Shown here: piece by piece, positions 54,454-64,000 of the stretch
Numbering within the stretch: position 1 is the stretch's first letter
Layout of the letters: the number at the start of each line of letters is the position of its first letter
Assembly: GCA_934668765.1 (NCBI GenBank)
Contig: CAKUOH010000006.1
Coordinates: 1 to 64,000 of the forward strand
Source: an uncultured Helicobacteraceae bacterium
GTDB lineage: Bacteria > Campylobacterota > Campylobacteria > Campylobacterales > Helicobacteraceae
Length of the DNA: 64,000 nucleotides
Reading direction: 5' to 3'
Notes under the pieces: model-generated
Database searches by the model: none
What the model saw: the letters and a program-made list of their open reading frames with translations, nothing else
Told to the model about the DNA's origin: nothing
Translations under genes and position numbers: made by a program

Positions 54454-55203
54454 ATGATAAGCAAAAAAATTTTAAGCATTGTGGGGCGGACAAATGCCGA
54501 ATATGGCTTAATCAAAGAGAATGATAAAGTGCTTTTGGGATTGAGCGGGGGCAAAGATTCGATGCTACTTGCTATGCTTTTAAAGCGAATGCAAAGCCAC
54601 GCGCCCTTTCGCTTTGACTTTAAGGCAATCACAATCGACTATGGGCGCGGTGGTGAGTATGAATATATCATCGATTATTGCGCAAAGCACGAGATTCCTT
54701 ATGAACTTTATCGCACGAAAATCTTTGAGGCTTTGGAGGAAAAGAAGCGTCCAAATAGCTCATATTGCAGTTTTTGCTCACGAATGCGCCGTGGTGCGCT
54801 GTATAGCAAGGCTTTGGAGGGTGGATTTAATAAAATCGCTTTGGCACACCACCTAGATGACGCTGCGGAGAGCTTTGTGATGAATTTTAGCTACAACGGC
54901 GCACTGCGCTCTATGCCACCGATTTATCGTGCGGATAATGGTTTGCAGGTGATTCGTCCGCTGATTTTTGTGCGTGAACGGCAAATCATCGATTTTATCA
55001 AAAGCAATGAGATTTATATCGCCCCTGATTGCAACTGCCCGATAAATTGGCTACCTAGCGACAAAAAGCCCTTTGCGCGTGAGAATGCAAAGGCAATGTT
55101 GAGCGAAATCGAATCGCACAATAAAGACTTTTTTATCTCGCTAAAAAAGGCGTTTAGCAATATTCATACGGATTCATTTTGCGATAAAGAGTTTTTGGAT
55201 TAG
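54454..55203 (+). CDS. ttcA: TtcA-family tRNA 2-thiolation enzyme
   Basis: A 249-residue PP-loop ATPase; ATG 54454 has AAAGGA upstream. LGLSGGKDSMLLAMLL is the ATP pyrophosphatase loop, followed by CSFCSRMRRGALY (CxxC for the iron-sulphur cluster) and a later CNCP. TtcA converts cytidine-32 of certain tRNAs to 2-thiocytidine. DYGRGGEYEYI and LAHHLDDAAESFVMNFSYNG match the family. TtuA/TilS-like relatives are the alternative, but the Cys pattern favours TtcA. Confidence 0.82.
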   Translation: MISKKILSIVGRTNAEYGLIKENDKVLLGLSGGKDSMLLAMLLKRMQSHAPFRFDFKAITIDYGRGGEYEYIIDYCAKHEIPYELYRTKIFEALEEKKRPNSSYCSFCSRMRRGALYSKALEGGFNKIALAHHLDDAAESFVMNFSYNGALRSMPPIYRADNGLQVIRPLIFVRERQIIDFIKSNEIYIAPDCNCPINWLPSDKKPFARENAKAMLSEIESHNKDFFISLKKAFSNIHTDSFCDKEFLD

Positions 55204-55257
55204 GGTAGTTTGTATCTTGGTGTATTTTGCGTTGTTTTTGGCGCAAAATTAAATCAG

Positions 55258-56301
55258 TTATATTTGGCAATTTAAGTCTTTAATAATGTCTAAAAGGCGA
55301 TTCGCGTAGCCATTTTCGTTGTCAAACCAAATGGAGATTCGTAACATTTGCTCGTTTATTTTGATTAAATCCTTTGCGATGATTGCGCTATGAGAGTCGC
55401 CCACAAAGTCGCTTGAGACGCGCGATTCGCTATCGAATGCGATAATTTTACGATTCCACTCTAATCCCAAAATTTCATCCATTTTTGGCGCAGATTCAAG
55501 CAATAAATCCACATTGCTAAAGCACACAAGCGAAGTAGGAACGCGAATCGAATCGCCATAGAATCGCCCCGCATTGCCGTTAAATGCTTCGTTTGGATTA
55601 GAATCTGCGCCTAAATCGCTAAATATTCGCGCCAAAACCGCACCGATAGAGCTGCTCGTAGGGATAATATTTTGCGTGGCGTTGCGCGAGAGCCGTTTGT
55701 CGTGCAAATGCGAAGCGTTTGGATTATCTAGCAGATTTTGGTCGCTATTAAAAGGGTGAATCGTGCTAATATTTCCGCCAAGAATCTTGTATTTTTTACT
55801 AATAGTATGAATTATAGGCGCGATGGCATTTGAAGTGCAGGACGCGTTTGAAAAAATCGCTTCGCCCTTGTATTTATCCCAATTCACGCCGTAGATAAAA
55901 ATCGGCACATTATCATTTGGTGGCGCACTTAAAATCACGCGTTTTGCGCCATTTTGCAGGTAAGATTCGAGTGATTTGGTATCCAAAAATGCCCCGCTAC
56001 ATTCCAAAACAATATCCGCGCCACTAAAATCTTGCGTTAATTTTATCTCTTGCCCACGCACAAAAAACTTATCTTTTTTAAATTCGATTTCACTCCCAAA
56101 CTCTCCCAAAAGCGAATCGTATTTCAACAAATATGCCAAAATCTCAAAATTTTTCACATCATAAATGTGAGAAATTTGTATGTCGCTATTTTCGCACTCC
56201 GTAGGGCGATTTGCCCCTTGATTATTTAATGTTTGATTCATCACAAGGCGAAAAAATGCCCTGCCAATGCGCCCAAATCCGTTAATCGCTACGCTAATCA
56301 T
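55258..56301 (-). CDS. Second glyceraldehyde-3-phosphate dehydrogenase-like protein
   Basis: A 347-residue GAPDH with INGFGRIGRAFFRLV, catalytic Cys in SNASCTSNAIAPI, HPFNSDQNLLD and WFDNENGYANRLLDII. An extra ~20-residue Asn-rich piece (NQTLNNQGANRPTECENSD) follows the first helix, and another insert lies near LGADSNPNEAFNGNAGRF. It differs clearly from the GAPDH at 33.2-34.2 kb. Two GAPDHs are also known in H. pylori, one being erythrose-4-phosphate-like. Which reaction this one favours cannot be told from the sequence. Overlap-close (2 bases) to the gene upstream. Confidence 0.88.
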   Translation of the reverse strand: MISVAINGFGRIGRAFFRLVMNQTLNNQGANRPTECENSDIQISHIYDVKNFEILAYLLKYDSLLGEFGSEIEFKKDKFFVRGQEIKLTQDFSGADIVLECSGAFLDTKSLESYLQNGAKRVILSAPPNDNVPIFIYGVNWDKYKGEAIFSNASCTSNAIAPIIHTISKKYKILGGNISTIHPFNSDQNLLDNPNASHLHDKRLSRNATQNIIPTSSSIGAVLARIFSDLGADSNPNEAFNGNAGRFYGDSIRVPTSLVCFSNVDLLLESAPKMDEILGLEWNRKIIAFDSESRVSSDFVGDSHSAIIAKDLIKINEQMLRISIWFDNENGYANRLLDIIKDLNCQI

Positions 56302-56303
56302 CG

Positions 56304-57128
56304 CTATTTATTTCTATAAATGGGCTTGATTGAGATAGTCTTATTATGCACGATTTCGCCACCTTCCTGTCTTGTATAGACGCTAATGACGGCTTTTTTG
56401 GAATCGCGCGCTTTTTTTATCGTGGCTGGATTGTCGTTTTTAAGACTTGCAATTTCCACACGGCGAATCTTTTCGGCAATCTGCTGTTTTTTTACAATCT
56501 CGGCGATTTTGCTAGAATTTGCTAAATCTTTGTTAAAACTCGTATTCGTGTATGCGCTCAAAAGCGGTTTACGCTCTTTTAGCTTGAAATTTGAGAGATA
56601 TTTGGGGATATAATCCGCCAAAATCTCGCGCTTTTGGCGGACATTATTATAGTAATTTTCGGCAAATTTATTTGCACTTGCGCTTTTTTCCCAGCTAAAG
56701 CCCTTGTTGTAGGACTTTATCATATCTTTCCAATTTCCATTGCGCACCTTATCCCAATACAAAAGCTCATCAATAGCGACTTTGGAGGCAAACTCATCAT
56801 CACGCACAAGCATTTCGCCAATCACATTGCGATTAAATCCATTGTCTTTTAGCATTTGATAGCGGCGAATGACGCCCGGTATTAGCGCGTGATAAAGCCC
56901 TGCGCTAGGGTCAGCGAAATTCATACGATATTCCCCAGCGCACGATTCGTGCCACGCAATGGCTGCAAGTGTGTATCCAAGCCCGTATTTTTTGCCGTAG
57001 TTATAGGCATAGGCGATGATTTCCTTTTGGTCGTTTGTAAAGTCATAGACGCTTCCGCATTTATTTGTAGGATTCGCGGCGAGATTTGCCACGCAGACAA
57101 GCACAAAAAGGCTCACAAGAAATCGCAT
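56304..57128 (-). CDS. Exported lysozyme-fold (SLT-like) protein
   Basis: A 274-residue protein with a Sec signal (FLVSLFVLVCVANLAA). YGLGYTLAAIAWHESCAGEYRMNFADPSAGLYHALI resembles the catalytic helix and Glu (WHES) of soluble lytic transglycosylases, but it lacks the standard ES-x-GLMQ motif, so the activity may differ. The C-terminal 90 residues are Lys-rich with a coiled-coil look. Directly upstream of the second GAPDH gene and divergent from glyS. Peptidoglycan cleavage is plausible, not demonstrated. Confidence 0.6.
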   Translation of the reverse strand: MRFLVSLFVLVCVANLAANPTNKCGSVYDFTNDQKEIIAYAYNYGKKYGLGYTLAAIAWHESCAGEYRMNFADPSAGLYHALIPGVIRRYQMLKDNGFNRNVIGEMLVRDDEFASKVAIDELLYWDKVRNGNWKDMIKSYNKGFSWEKSASANKFAENYYNNVRQKREILADYIPKYLSNFKLKERKPLLSAYTNTSFNKDLANSSKIAEIVKKQQIAEKIRRVEIASLKNDNPATIKKARDSKKAVISVYTRQEGGEIVHNKTISIKPIYRNK

Positions 57129-57205
57129 TAAAAACCCTTAAAAGTTTTTTTGGTAGAATCTTACTTCATTTTTCATAAAACTCCACTTTGTAAAGGAAAA
57201 TTAGT

Positions 57206-59290
57206 TTGAATACATCGTCATTGCTTATCGAAATATTTACAGAAGAGTTGCCTTATAGTGCGATTAAAAAAGAGTTTGGGAATCTTTTGCCAAAGTTTGA
57301 AGCGATTGTAAAAAAATATCGCTTGGATTTGGGTGAAGTGTGTGAATCTAGCTTTGAATCCGATAGCGATTTAAGCGCAGATTCAAATGCAATCGCATTT
57401 TTTTACACGCCACGAAGAATTATTTTTTATGCAAGAAATTTTCCAAAAAAACAGCGCGATGAGTTATTAGAATTTTTCGGTCCCCCGCTTTCTATCGCCT
57501 ATCAAAATAATGAGCCGACAAACGCCACAAAGAGCTTTCTAAACAAACTAAATATTTCTCTTGACGAAGTGGCGACAAAAGAAAAAAATGGCAAAGAATG
57601 CCTTTATTTTGCCAAAAAAGAGAGCGGAGAAAATACAATAAATTTGATTGAAAATATCATTGATGATTTTTTAGAAAGTTTAAGTTTTGATAAAAAAATG
57701 CGCTGGGGTATGGTAGAGAGTGCGTTTGTGCGCCCGATTCGTAATATCTTTGTGCTATTTGGCGATGAATTTGTGAAAATGCCAAATTTATCAAAAAAGT
57801 ATGGATTTTCCCAAAGTGCAGTAATTTCGCCACATAGAAACTGCGAATCAAAAACAATCAAAAGCACGAAAGAATATTTTGCATTTTTAGAAAAAAATGC
57901 TGTAATTTATTCGCAAGATTCACGAAAGGCGCGGATTTTAGAGCAGATTAAAGAATGCGGTTTATTTGTGGAGATTGATGAGGATTTGTTAAATGAAGTC
58001 GTGGCGATTTGTGAGTATCCAAATGTGCTGGTAGGCGCGTTTGATGAGCGATTTTTGGCACTGCCAAAGGAAGTTATCGTTACTTCTATGAAAATCAATC
58101 AAAAGTATTTTGCCACCTATAAAAACGCAGACTTTGATATGCTAAATAGCGCATTTATCGTGGTTTGCAATAGCACGAATCCTAGCGAACTCATAGCGCA
58201 GGGCAATGTCAAGGTTTTGAGTGCGAGATTAGAAGACGCGCTATTTTTCTATCAAAATGATTGCAAACATTTTAACGCAGATTCGTGTGATTTGCGCCTA
58301 AAAAATATCGAATTTATGAAAGGCGGCGGAAGTTTGTGGGATAAGGTGGCGCGGGAGTGCGAGATTGCGAAATTACTTTTAGAAAATTTAGCGCAAAATA
58401 GCGCGGAATCTAACCTAAATTCTGCAAATATGATTCGTGCCGTGAGTATTTCTAAAAATGATTTAGTTAGCGAAATGGTGGGCGAATTTGGCGAGTTGCA
58501 GGGCATTATGGGTGGATATTATGCCAAAAATGCCAAAAATAATGGATTAGATTCGCACATTTGCGAAGCAATCAAAGAGCAGTATTTAAGCACACAAAAT
58601 AGCCTAGAAGGCGCGATTTTAAGCATTGCAAATAAGTTAGATTCAATCCTTTGCCTTTTTGCGCTTGACAAAATCCCAAGTGGTTCAAAAGACCCATTTG
58701 CTTTGCGTAGAGGCGCAAATGGGATTTTAAGGGCGATAGAAAAATTTGATTTATCTTTTGATTTGCGCAAAATTTGTGAAAAATTATCGCCAAACTACCC
58801 AAAAATCGAATTTGCAAAAATCCAAAGCTTTTTTTATGAGCGATTGGAGGGCGTTTTAGGCGTGAATCAATCCCTAATAAACGCCGCAATTAAGTCCAAA
58901 GAGTGCGATTTATTAGAACTTATCCGTAAAATAAAAGCATTAGATTTAATAGCACAAAGCCCAGATAAAGGCGCATTAAAGGTGCTTTTCAAGCGCGTGG
59001 CAAATATTTTAAGCGATACAAAAGCCACGATAATTGATGAATCTTTGTTGCAAGAGAGTGCCGAAAAAGAGCTTTATAATAAAATCACCGCATTTAAAAA
59101 GCTTAATTTTGCCACACATAGGGAACGAATCATCGCACTATTAGATTTTAAAATCGTGCTTGAAAAATTCTTTGATGAAGTGCTAATAAATGTCGAGGAT
59201 TCGCGCCTAAAAGAAAATCGAATCCTCCTCATAAAGGCTGTTTATGAGGAGTTTTTTAAAGTGGGAGATATAAAGGAAATTTCATTTTAA
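57206..59290 (+). CDS. glyS: Glycyl-tRNA synthetase beta subunit
   Basis: The 694-residue beta subunit of the tetrameric bacterial GlyRS; it recognises tRNA. LLIEIFTEELPYSAI, MRWGMVESAFVRPIRNIFVLFG, VITSMKINQKYFATY and FMKGGGSLWDK are family motifs; the C-terminus is the anticodon-binding domain. TTG start with AAAGGA upstream. Short inserts rich in Ser and Asp (CESSFESDSDLSADSNA; NSAESNLNSANM) sit between conserved blocks. The alpha subunit (glyQ) is not in the window. Confidence 0.95.
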   Translation: MNTSSLLIEIFTEELPYSAIKKEFGNLLPKFEAIVKKYRLDLGEVCESSFESDSDLSADSNAIAFFYTPRRIIFYARNFPKKQRDELLEFFGPPLSIAYQNNEPTNATKSFLNKLNISLDEVATKEKNGKECLYFAKKESGENTINLIENIIDDFLESLSFDKKMRWGMVESAFVRPIRNIFVLFGDEFVKMPNLSKKYGFSQSAVISPHRNCESKTIKSTKEYFAFLEKNAVIYSQDSRKARILEQIKECGLFVEIDEDLLNEVVAICEYPNVLVGAFDERFLALPKEVIVTSMKINQKYFATYKNADFDMLNSAFIVVCNSTNPSELIAQGNVKVLSARLEDALFFYQNDCKHFNADSCDLRLKNIEFMKGGGSLWDKVARECEIAKLLLENLAQNSAESNLNSANMIRAVSISKNDLVSEMVGEFGELQGIMGGYYAKNAKNNGLDSHICEAIKEQYLSTQNSLEGAILSIANKLDSILCLFALDKIPSGSKDPFALRRGANGILRAIEKFDLSFDLRKICEKLSPNYPKIEFAKIQSFFYERLEGVLGVNQSLINAAIKSKECDLLELIRKIKALDLIAQSPDKGALKVLFKRVANILSDTKATIIDESLLQESAEKELYNKITAFKKLNFATHRERIIALLDFKIVLEKFFDEVLINVEDSRLKENRILLIKAVYEEFFKVGDIKEISF

Positions 59291-59366
59291 CCAAAAACAT
59301 ACAGAGTTTTATTGTGTTGCAGTATTAGCAGGTTGCTAAACATTGCTTAAAAAAACTTTTTAGTTA

Positions 59367-59442
<76 letters not shown>

Positions 59443-59749
59443 AAAAAAACAAAACGAAATTTCAAAGAAGCATAAAATTTATGACAATTTTACGACTTTG
59501 TGATTTTGTCGCATTAGATTCGCAAAAATCGCAAAATTAAAAGCGAAATTATAGAAAAATTGTTTTAAATTTAACTTAAACTACAAAAAATTTATAAAAA
59601 AATTTTGAGCGATTCGTAATTTGAGCCTTGTTTATCGCAAAAATGCCATATAAAATTTTAAGAATCTTTATTATAACAATTAGCAAAAATCACGCAAAAT
59701 TTAAGTTTTAGCTTAAAGCAAATTTATAAATAAATCTAAATCACACGAT
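59443..59749. other. AT-rich gap upstream of tRNA-Phe
   Basis: This 307-base stretch shows no supported gene. It is very AT-rich, with runs of A and T, and contains the likely tRNA-Phe promoter on the minus strand. No repeat copy is seen. Confidence 0.5.
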
Positions 59750-60253
59750 TCATAACTGCATTTCAAGCACCTTGTAGCCGAAGTCAAACTCCATTTCGCC
59801 AACATTTTCAATCTCTAATTTTAATCTCATATTCTTTTTTTGCTGATATGCTAACTCATCAAATGCGATTATAAATCCCCGCGCCCAGCGATTATACACG
59901 CTTAAAATGCCATCCATTTCATCTATCCTAACCTCGCGAATCCACATAAATTCGACATTATCCGTTAGGCTAAAATGTAGCGATTCACGCAGTGGAATCT
60001 CTAGCTCACTAAAAATCTCCACGAAAAAATATTCGCGTCCCTCGCGGTAGATTCGCGAATCAACATTATTTAGATAAGTGGCGATAGCGACAACTTCGGT
60101 TTTCCCATCCTTTATGATTTGCCCTTTGCGCGTTTGATTGATTTTTTTTTCCAACAGCACACTTGGCTTGTAGCTATCATCATAAAGTCCGCAACCACAA
60201 AGCCAAAACGCACATAAAGCTATGCAACAGATTCGCATCAAAAATTCACGCAT
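59750..60253 (-). CDS. Small hypothetical lipoprotein
   Basis: A 167-residue lipoprotein from ATG 60253 (AGAAG five bases upstream), leader MRICCIALCAFWLCGC with the lipobox Cys. The mature part is strand-rich (TEVVAIATYLNNVDSRIY, EYFFVEIFSELEIPL, FIIAFDELAYQQKKNMRLKLEIENVGEMEFDFGYKVLEM), suggesting an immunoglobulin-like or beta-sandwich fold. An A9 run in LEKKIN lies early in the gene. No known function. Divergent from pyrB. Confidence 0.68.
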   Translation of the reverse strand: MREFLMRICCIALCAFWLCGCGLYDDSYKPSVLLEKKINQTRKGQIIKDGKTEVVAIATYLNNVDSRIYREGREYFFVEIFSELEIPLRESLHFSLTDNVEFMWIREVRIDEMDGILSVYNRWARGFIIAFDELAYQQKKNMRLKLEIENVGEMEFDFGYKVLEMQL

Positions 60254-60327
60254 TCGCACTTCTTTTTAAATAAAATTTGCTATGATTCTAACAATTTTTT
60301 TATAATTTTTCCTAAAGGATTAAAGTT

Positions 60328-61215
60328 ATGTCAAAGCACCTTTTAAGCACACACGATTTGGATTTGCGTGATATAAATGCGATTTTAGATGAAGCTATTA
60401 CGCTAAAAAACACGCCCAAAATCCTAGAATCTTTGAGTGGCAAACTCATTGCGACTATATTTTTTGAAAATTCCACACGGACTTTAAGCAGCTTTGAAAT
60501 CGCGGTTAGACGGCTTGGTGGGCGCGTGGTGCGCCTTGATATTTCTAAAAGCTCCACTGCAAAGGGCGAATCGATTGCCGATACCGCCGCAAATATCAAT
60601 GCAATGAGCCCAAATGCCATTATTATCCGCCACAGCCAAGCTGGAGCAGGGGATTATCTAGCACGGTATGTGAGCTGTCCTATTATCAATGGTGGCGATG
60701 GCGCACACGCGCACCCTTCGCAGGCTCTGCTTGATGCGATGACTATGAAGCTGCATTTTGGCGAATTAAATGGCAAGAGAATTGCAATCGTAGGCGATAT
60801 AATGAGCTCTCGCGTGGCTACAAGCGGGATTGATTTACTTCGGCGACTTGGAATGAGCGTGATTTTAGTCGCGCCACCGCATTTTCAAAGCCTAGTGCCT
60901 GAAAGTGAGAATCTTAAAAAATGTGGCAGTTTGGAGGAAGTGATAGATTCAGTAGATGTGATTATGAGCCTTCGCACACAAACAGAGCGGCACAATCATC
61001 AAATCTATGGTTCGCTAAAAGATTACGCATCCAAATTCTGCATCACAAAAGATTTGCTTGGTTCGCGCGATATTATCGTTTTGCACCCCGGTCCTGTGCA
61101 TCGCAACATTGACATTGATGATGAAATGCTAAAAGATGAGCGAAGCAAGGTGCTAGAGCAAGTATCAAATGGCGTATTTGTGCGAATGGCGATACTTAAA
61201 AAATTCGTGGCGTAA
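60328..61215 (+). CDS. pyrB: Aspartate carbamoyltransferase catalytic subunit
   Basis: The 295-residue enzyme committing carbamoyl phosphate to pyrimidines. [21 protein letters not shown] (carbamoyl-P site STRT), [16 protein letters not shown], and [16 protein letters not shown] are canonical. AAAGGATTAAAGTTATG start. No pyrI regulatory subunit follows. Confidence 0.96.
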   Translation: MSKHLLSTHDLDLRDINAILDEAITLKNTPKILESLSGKLIATIFFENSTRTLSSFEIAVRRLGGRVVRLDISKSSTAKGESIADTAANINAMSPNAIIIRHSQAGAGDYLARYVSCPIINGGDGAHAHPSQALLDAMTMKLHFGELNGKRIAIVGDIMSSRVATSGIDLLRRLGMSVILVAPPHFQSLVPESENLKKCGSLEEVIDSVDVIMSLRTQTERHNHQIYGSLKDYASKFCITKDLLGSRDIIVLHPGPVHRNIDIDDEMLKDERSKVLEQVSNGVFVRMAILKKFVA

Positions 61216-61500
61216 AGTGCGTTGTCTCTTTAGATGCTTTCTGCGCAAGTCGCCTTGAATCTAAAAACGATAAATCCGTCATTATAAGAATCGCTTTAGC
61301 AAATCGTGGCAATCCAAACTTTTTGTCATTATAAGCAGAGCACGAAAGCGCGAAGCGAAGAATCCAAATATTTAAATCTTAATTCACAAAAAGCACAAAT
61401 TCAAATCCCAAGCAAAACGATTCCCCAAAAAATTCACAAAAATTTGATAATTTTTGCTTAAAATTTTGCAAAAATTCATTTATATTTATAAGGTTTGTAT
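61216..61500. repeat. Gap with two dispersed repeat units
   Basis: CCGTCATTATAAGAATCG...AATCGTGGCAATCC (about 61277-61316) and TTGTCATTATAAGCAGAGC...GCGAAGCGAAGAATCC (about 61323-61366) are diverged repeat copies. The rest is AT-rich upstream DNA of the next gene. Confidence 0.6.
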
Positions 61501-61935
61501 TTGAAAACACAATTTTTTTTATGCGTTTTTGTGGCGAGTGTGGCACTTTATGCGGATCATTTTGGCGGATTTTTGGAAAATATTTATGATGAACTCCAAA
61601 TGCTAAATCTTAGCAAAGAGCAGGAAGTCGCACTAAAAGGCATAATCAAAAATCACCATAAATTCCTGCGTCAATGGTATAGCGATTCTCTAGCAAATAG
61701 CGAAAAAATGATGAAAAATTTTGCCGATTCGACCCTAAAAAACAACACCCCTGAAATTGCGCGTGATAAGAGCCTAGCGATTGATAAGATAGACGCGGAG
61801 CATAGGTTTATGATGAGCGTGTATGAGATTTTGGATGCAAATCAGAGGCGAATCTTTAGTGCCAAAATCAAGGCTAAAAATAAAGAAAATAAAAAATTAG
61901 ACAAAGACAGGGGATTTGTGAAGTATAGGGAATAA
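61501..61935 (+). CDS. Small exported CpxP/Spy-like protein
   Basis: TTG 61501 with TAAGG upstream; 144 residues. Signal peptide KTQFFLCVFVASVALYA, then an all-helical mature part with LNLSKEQEVALKGIIKNH near the N-terminus, comparable to the LTxxQ element of CpxP/Spy periplasmic chaperones, and a second such helix (ILDANQRRIFSAKI). The C-terminus is Lys-rich. A periplasmic chaperone or metal-stress sensor role is possible; the match is one of pattern only. Confidence 0.6.
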   Translation: MKTQFFLCVFVASVALYADHFGGFLENIYDELQMLNLSKEQEVALKGIIKNHHKFLRQWYSDSLANSEKMMKNFADSTLKNNTPEIARDKSLAIDKIDAEHRFMMSVYEILDANQRRIFSAKIKAKNKENKKLDKDRGFVKYRE

Positions 61936-61956
61936 ATCGCACTATTAAAATTTATA

Positions 61957-63087
61957 CTACAAATCCACTTGATTTAAAGCATTTAACCACTCATTTTTAA
62001 ATGCCTCAAATTTTTGCGCGATTATCGCCTCCCTAGCGCATTTCATCAAATCCAAATAAAACGCAATGTTATGAATACTCGCTAAACGCGCGAATAAAAT
62101 CTCATTTGCGCGGAATAGATGATTGATATAGCCTAGCGAAAAATGCTTACACGCATAGCAATCACACGCCGAATCTATGGGCAAATCACTTAATGCAAAT
62201 CGCTTGGATTTGACATTTACGCGCCCAAAATGCGTGAAAAGCGTCCCATTTCGCGCATTTCGTGTAGGCATAACGCAGTCAAAAATATCCACGCCACGCG
62301 CGATTCCCTCCAATAAATCCTCTGGCGTCCCCACGCCCATAAGGTAGCGGATTTTGCCCTGTGGCATAAGATTTGCCGTCCATTCAATCGTATCATACAT
62401 CGCGCTTTTTTCCTCGCCTACGGCAAGTCCGCCGATTGCAAAGCCATCAAATCCCACTCCGCCGCATTCCATAGCCACTAAACAATCAGCGCAGATTTTT
62501 CGCGCCTCTAAATCCACACCCCCTTGAATAATGGCAAAGATATTGTTTGAAAGGTGAGATTCGCGCCTAGTCGCGTGATATTCTAGCGATTCGTGTGCCC
62601 AAGCAATCGTGCGCTTAATCGAATCTGCAATGCGTTTTTGCTCCGCGGGGAGGCGGATTAAATCATCTAAAATCATCATAATGTCGCTATTTAGGTTGTA
62701 TTGAATGTCAAGCACCTTTTGGGGCGTGAAAAAATGAGTGCTTCCATCAATATGGCTACGAAATTCTATGCCATTCTCACGCGGTTTTCCACCCAAGCTA
62801 AATGCTTGAAATCCGCCACTATCGGTTAAAAAGCTACCCTTAAATCCGCTAAATCCGTGCAGTCCGCCTAGCGTTCGCACGACTTCATCATTTGGACGCA
62901 AATAGAGATGATAAGTATTTGCCAAAATGATTTTCGCGCCAAGATTTTCTAAATCATTAAAATCTAGTGCCTTGACACAGGCTTGTGTCCCCACAGGCAT
63001 AAACATAGGCGTTTGCACAATGCTATGAGATAGATTCATTTGCCCTGCACGAGCTTTATTATCGATAGATTTTAGTGTGAAAGTCAA
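61957..63087 (-). CDS. tgt: Queuine tRNA-ribosyltransferase
   Basis: A 376-residue enzyme that swaps guanine-34 for preQ1 in GUN tRNAs. [15 protein letters not shown] (catalytic Asp), [42 protein letters not shown] and the zinc ligands [17 protein letters not shown] are all there. TTG start overlapping the autotransporter stop by four bases, so it is probably translated from that message. Confidence 0.96.
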   Translation of the reverse strand: MTFTLKSIDNKARAGQMNLSHSIVQTPMFMPVGTQACVKALDFNDLENLGAKIILANTYHLYLRPNDEVVRTLGGLHGFSGFKGSFLTDSGGFQAFSLGGKPRENGIEFRSHIDGSTHFFTPQKVLDIQYNLNSDIMMILDDLIRLPAEQKRIADSIKRTIAWAHESLEYHATRRESHLSNNIFAIIQGGVDLEARKICADCLVAMECGGVGFDGFAIGGLAVGEEKSAMYDTIEWTANLMPQGKIRYLMGVGTPEDLLEGIARGVDIFDCVMPTRNARNGTLFTHFGRVNVKSKRFALSDLPIDSACDCYACKHFSLGYINHLFRANEILFARLASIHNIAFYLDLMKCAREAIIAQKFEAFKNEWLNALNQVDL

Positions 63088-64000
63088 AATTTATACCCAA
63101 TCTTTATATCGCCTTTTGCGCCGTAATTCGCGCCACTATCTACCATTCCAGCGATTCCATATTGCAAGTATAGCGCGTCTGTTAGCTTGTGTGAGCCTAT
63201 GAGATTGATTTCCGCGCTAAATCGTGGAGCAGATTCAAGGCTGTAGCCGATAAAATTCTGCGCTCCGCTTAAACTCATAAATACGCTCTTACTGCCACTA
63301 TATGCCATATCTTTTAGCGTGAGTGCTAGACTATAAAAGCTCTCACTCATCACGGCATTATATTCCACGCCAAACCCATAGGAAAAATTCACGCTATTAT
63401 ATGTTGCCTGCTTGTATTCATAGATTTCAAACGCACCATTGCGATTGTAGCCTAACGCCAAAACTACCACAGGTTTTAGCGCGTGGCTAATGGTATCATT
63501 TTGTGCTAAAATAAAGTTGTATTTATAATAGAGTGCGAAAAGCGTCCCAAATGCCGTATTTTTCGCACTTTTAGCATTGTAAGTTTTGCGATTATCGTTA
63601 ATGCTAAAACTGATATTGCTTTGAATCTCGTGTCCGCCGAACTCCCCGCCCCGTGCACAAAATAGTGAATGCAAATATAGCCCGATATTATAAAACATCG
63701 CGCTATCTATAAACTCGCCTGTGTGCGCCTTTGAGCCACCAAAGCCAAGCATTGCACCAAGCAAAATATCGCTACTACCCGCATAAATAAGCCTATCATA
63801 GCCGATATTTGTCGCACCAAAGCCCATTTTGCTATCCCCGCCGAAATATCCACCGCCCACATTTAGCCACACGCTATTTGGCAAGTCTAATTCGCGCTTA
63901 CTACCATAGCTAGGCATCGCATCGCTTCTAACTGCGCCTTGCATTAGGGATTGAATGCGATACATAGTGTCATTTTGCGCAAATCGCAAGTGCTTATTGC
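63084..64000 (-). CDS. C-terminal beta-barrel of an autotransporter (partial)
   Basis: The frame is open to the right window edge, so at least 305 residues of the C-terminus are seen. It has the alternating-strand look of a type V barrel and ends with an aromatic residue (GDIKIGYKF). The segment [15 protein letters not shown] before the barrel is the linker helix. Aromatic and Gly-rich strands ([24 protein letters not shown]) support it. The passenger is outside the window. It precedes tgt with a four-base overlap. Confidence 0.8.
   Translation of the reverse strand, partial: NKHLRFAQNDTMYRIQSLMQGAVRSDAMPSYGSKRELDLPNSVWLNVGGGYFGGDSKMGFGATNIGYDRLIYAGSSDILLGAMLGFGGSKAHTGEFIDSAMFYNIGLYLHSLFCARGGEFGGHEIQSNISFSINDNRKTYNAKSAKNTAFGTLFALYYKYNFILAQNDTISHALKPVVVLALGYNRNGAFEIYEYKQATYNSVNFSYGFGVEYNAVMSESFYSLALTLKDMAYSGSKSVFMSLSGAQNFIGYSLESAPRFSAEINLIGSHKLTDALYLQYGIAGMVDSGANYGAKGDIKIGYKF

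Noticed and set aside
60150..60160. An A9/T9 run early in the small lipoprotein gene as a phase-variation switch
   Set aside because: A/T runs of this length are common in this AT-rich DNA and the frame is intact; nothing else suggests switching.

Overview
The window looks like a chromosome segment from an enterohepatic-type Helicobacter (Campylobacterota). It carries several gene blocks that I remember from H. pylori: rpmE-rsmI-rlmB, rplI/hslV-hslU-era, tmk-coaD-ubiX-flgA-uvrD-TPR gene-serS, and csd4 beside an HP1076-like gene. It also has lineage-specific genes such as a XerH-type recombinase, an HP1021-like orphan regulator and an AapA-like toxin peptide. Both strands are densely packed, TTG and GTG starts are common, and the DNA is strikingly rich in GATTC/GAATC words. 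There are no rRNA genes and no CRISPR array; one tRNA (Phe) is present.

Layout. 1-5.7 kb is an accessory island: the tail of a WYL-type regulator, an inverted-repeat operator candidate, two large dynamin-like GTPases (LeoBC/LeoA-like, resembling the Eleos anti-phage pair), a 57-residue zinc-ribbon protein, a 107-residue protein and a protein with a HEPN-type RNxxxH motif. 5.8-12 kb holds translation, rRNA modification, lipid and haem genes. 12-16 kb has the heptosyltransferase WaaF, a GT-C-like DUF6056 membrane protein whose 5' end contains a G10/C10 tract (frame-off as sequenced), and XerH. 16.2-20.4 kb is a second accessory block: HicBA, a type IIG-like restriction-modification protein with a dispersed repeat at its 5' end, and a small membrane protein interrupted by a G9 tract. 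20.5-22.5 kb encodes an LpoB-like and a COG3014 lipoprotein.

Between rplI (22.6 kb) and hslV (28.2 kb), genes that are adjacent in H. pylori, sits a five-gene nickel ABC transporter operon (nikZYXWV-like) with only two GATTC/GAATC words in 4.7 kb. This is a clear acquired insert. After hslVU-era come a frameshifted family-9 glycosyltransferase relic with a C10 tract, a Tat-exported aldo/keto reductase, GAPDH, Pgi and a ComF-like protein. 36.4-45.7 kb is the conserved tmk-to-serS run. 45.7-49.3 kb has an autotransporter with an in-frame G9 tract and the serine transporter SdaC. At 49.4-49.6 kb I find what looks like an AapA/IsoA type I toxin-antitoxin locus.

From 49.7 kb: a PolB-like 3'-5' exonuclease, a 0.7 kb block of dispersed repeats, an HP1021-like regulator, the FliS co-chaperone candidate, csd4 (cell shape), a TtcA-like enzyme, a second GAPDH, a lysozyme-fold protein, glyS, tRNA-Phe, a lipoprotein, pyrB, a CpxP-like protein, tgt and the C-terminal barrel of another autotransporter running off the end.

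Four themes recur: (i) defence and mobile functions (Eleos-like island, HicBA, restriction-modification, AapA/IsoA); (ii) surface phase variation through G/C tracts; (iii) a dispersed palindromic repeat family (GTCATTGCGAG...GTGGCAATCCA) that has entered gene 5' ends; and (iv) in-frame Ser/Asp/Asn/Glu-rich inserts in housekeeping enzymes, encoded by GATTC/GAATC-rich DNA.
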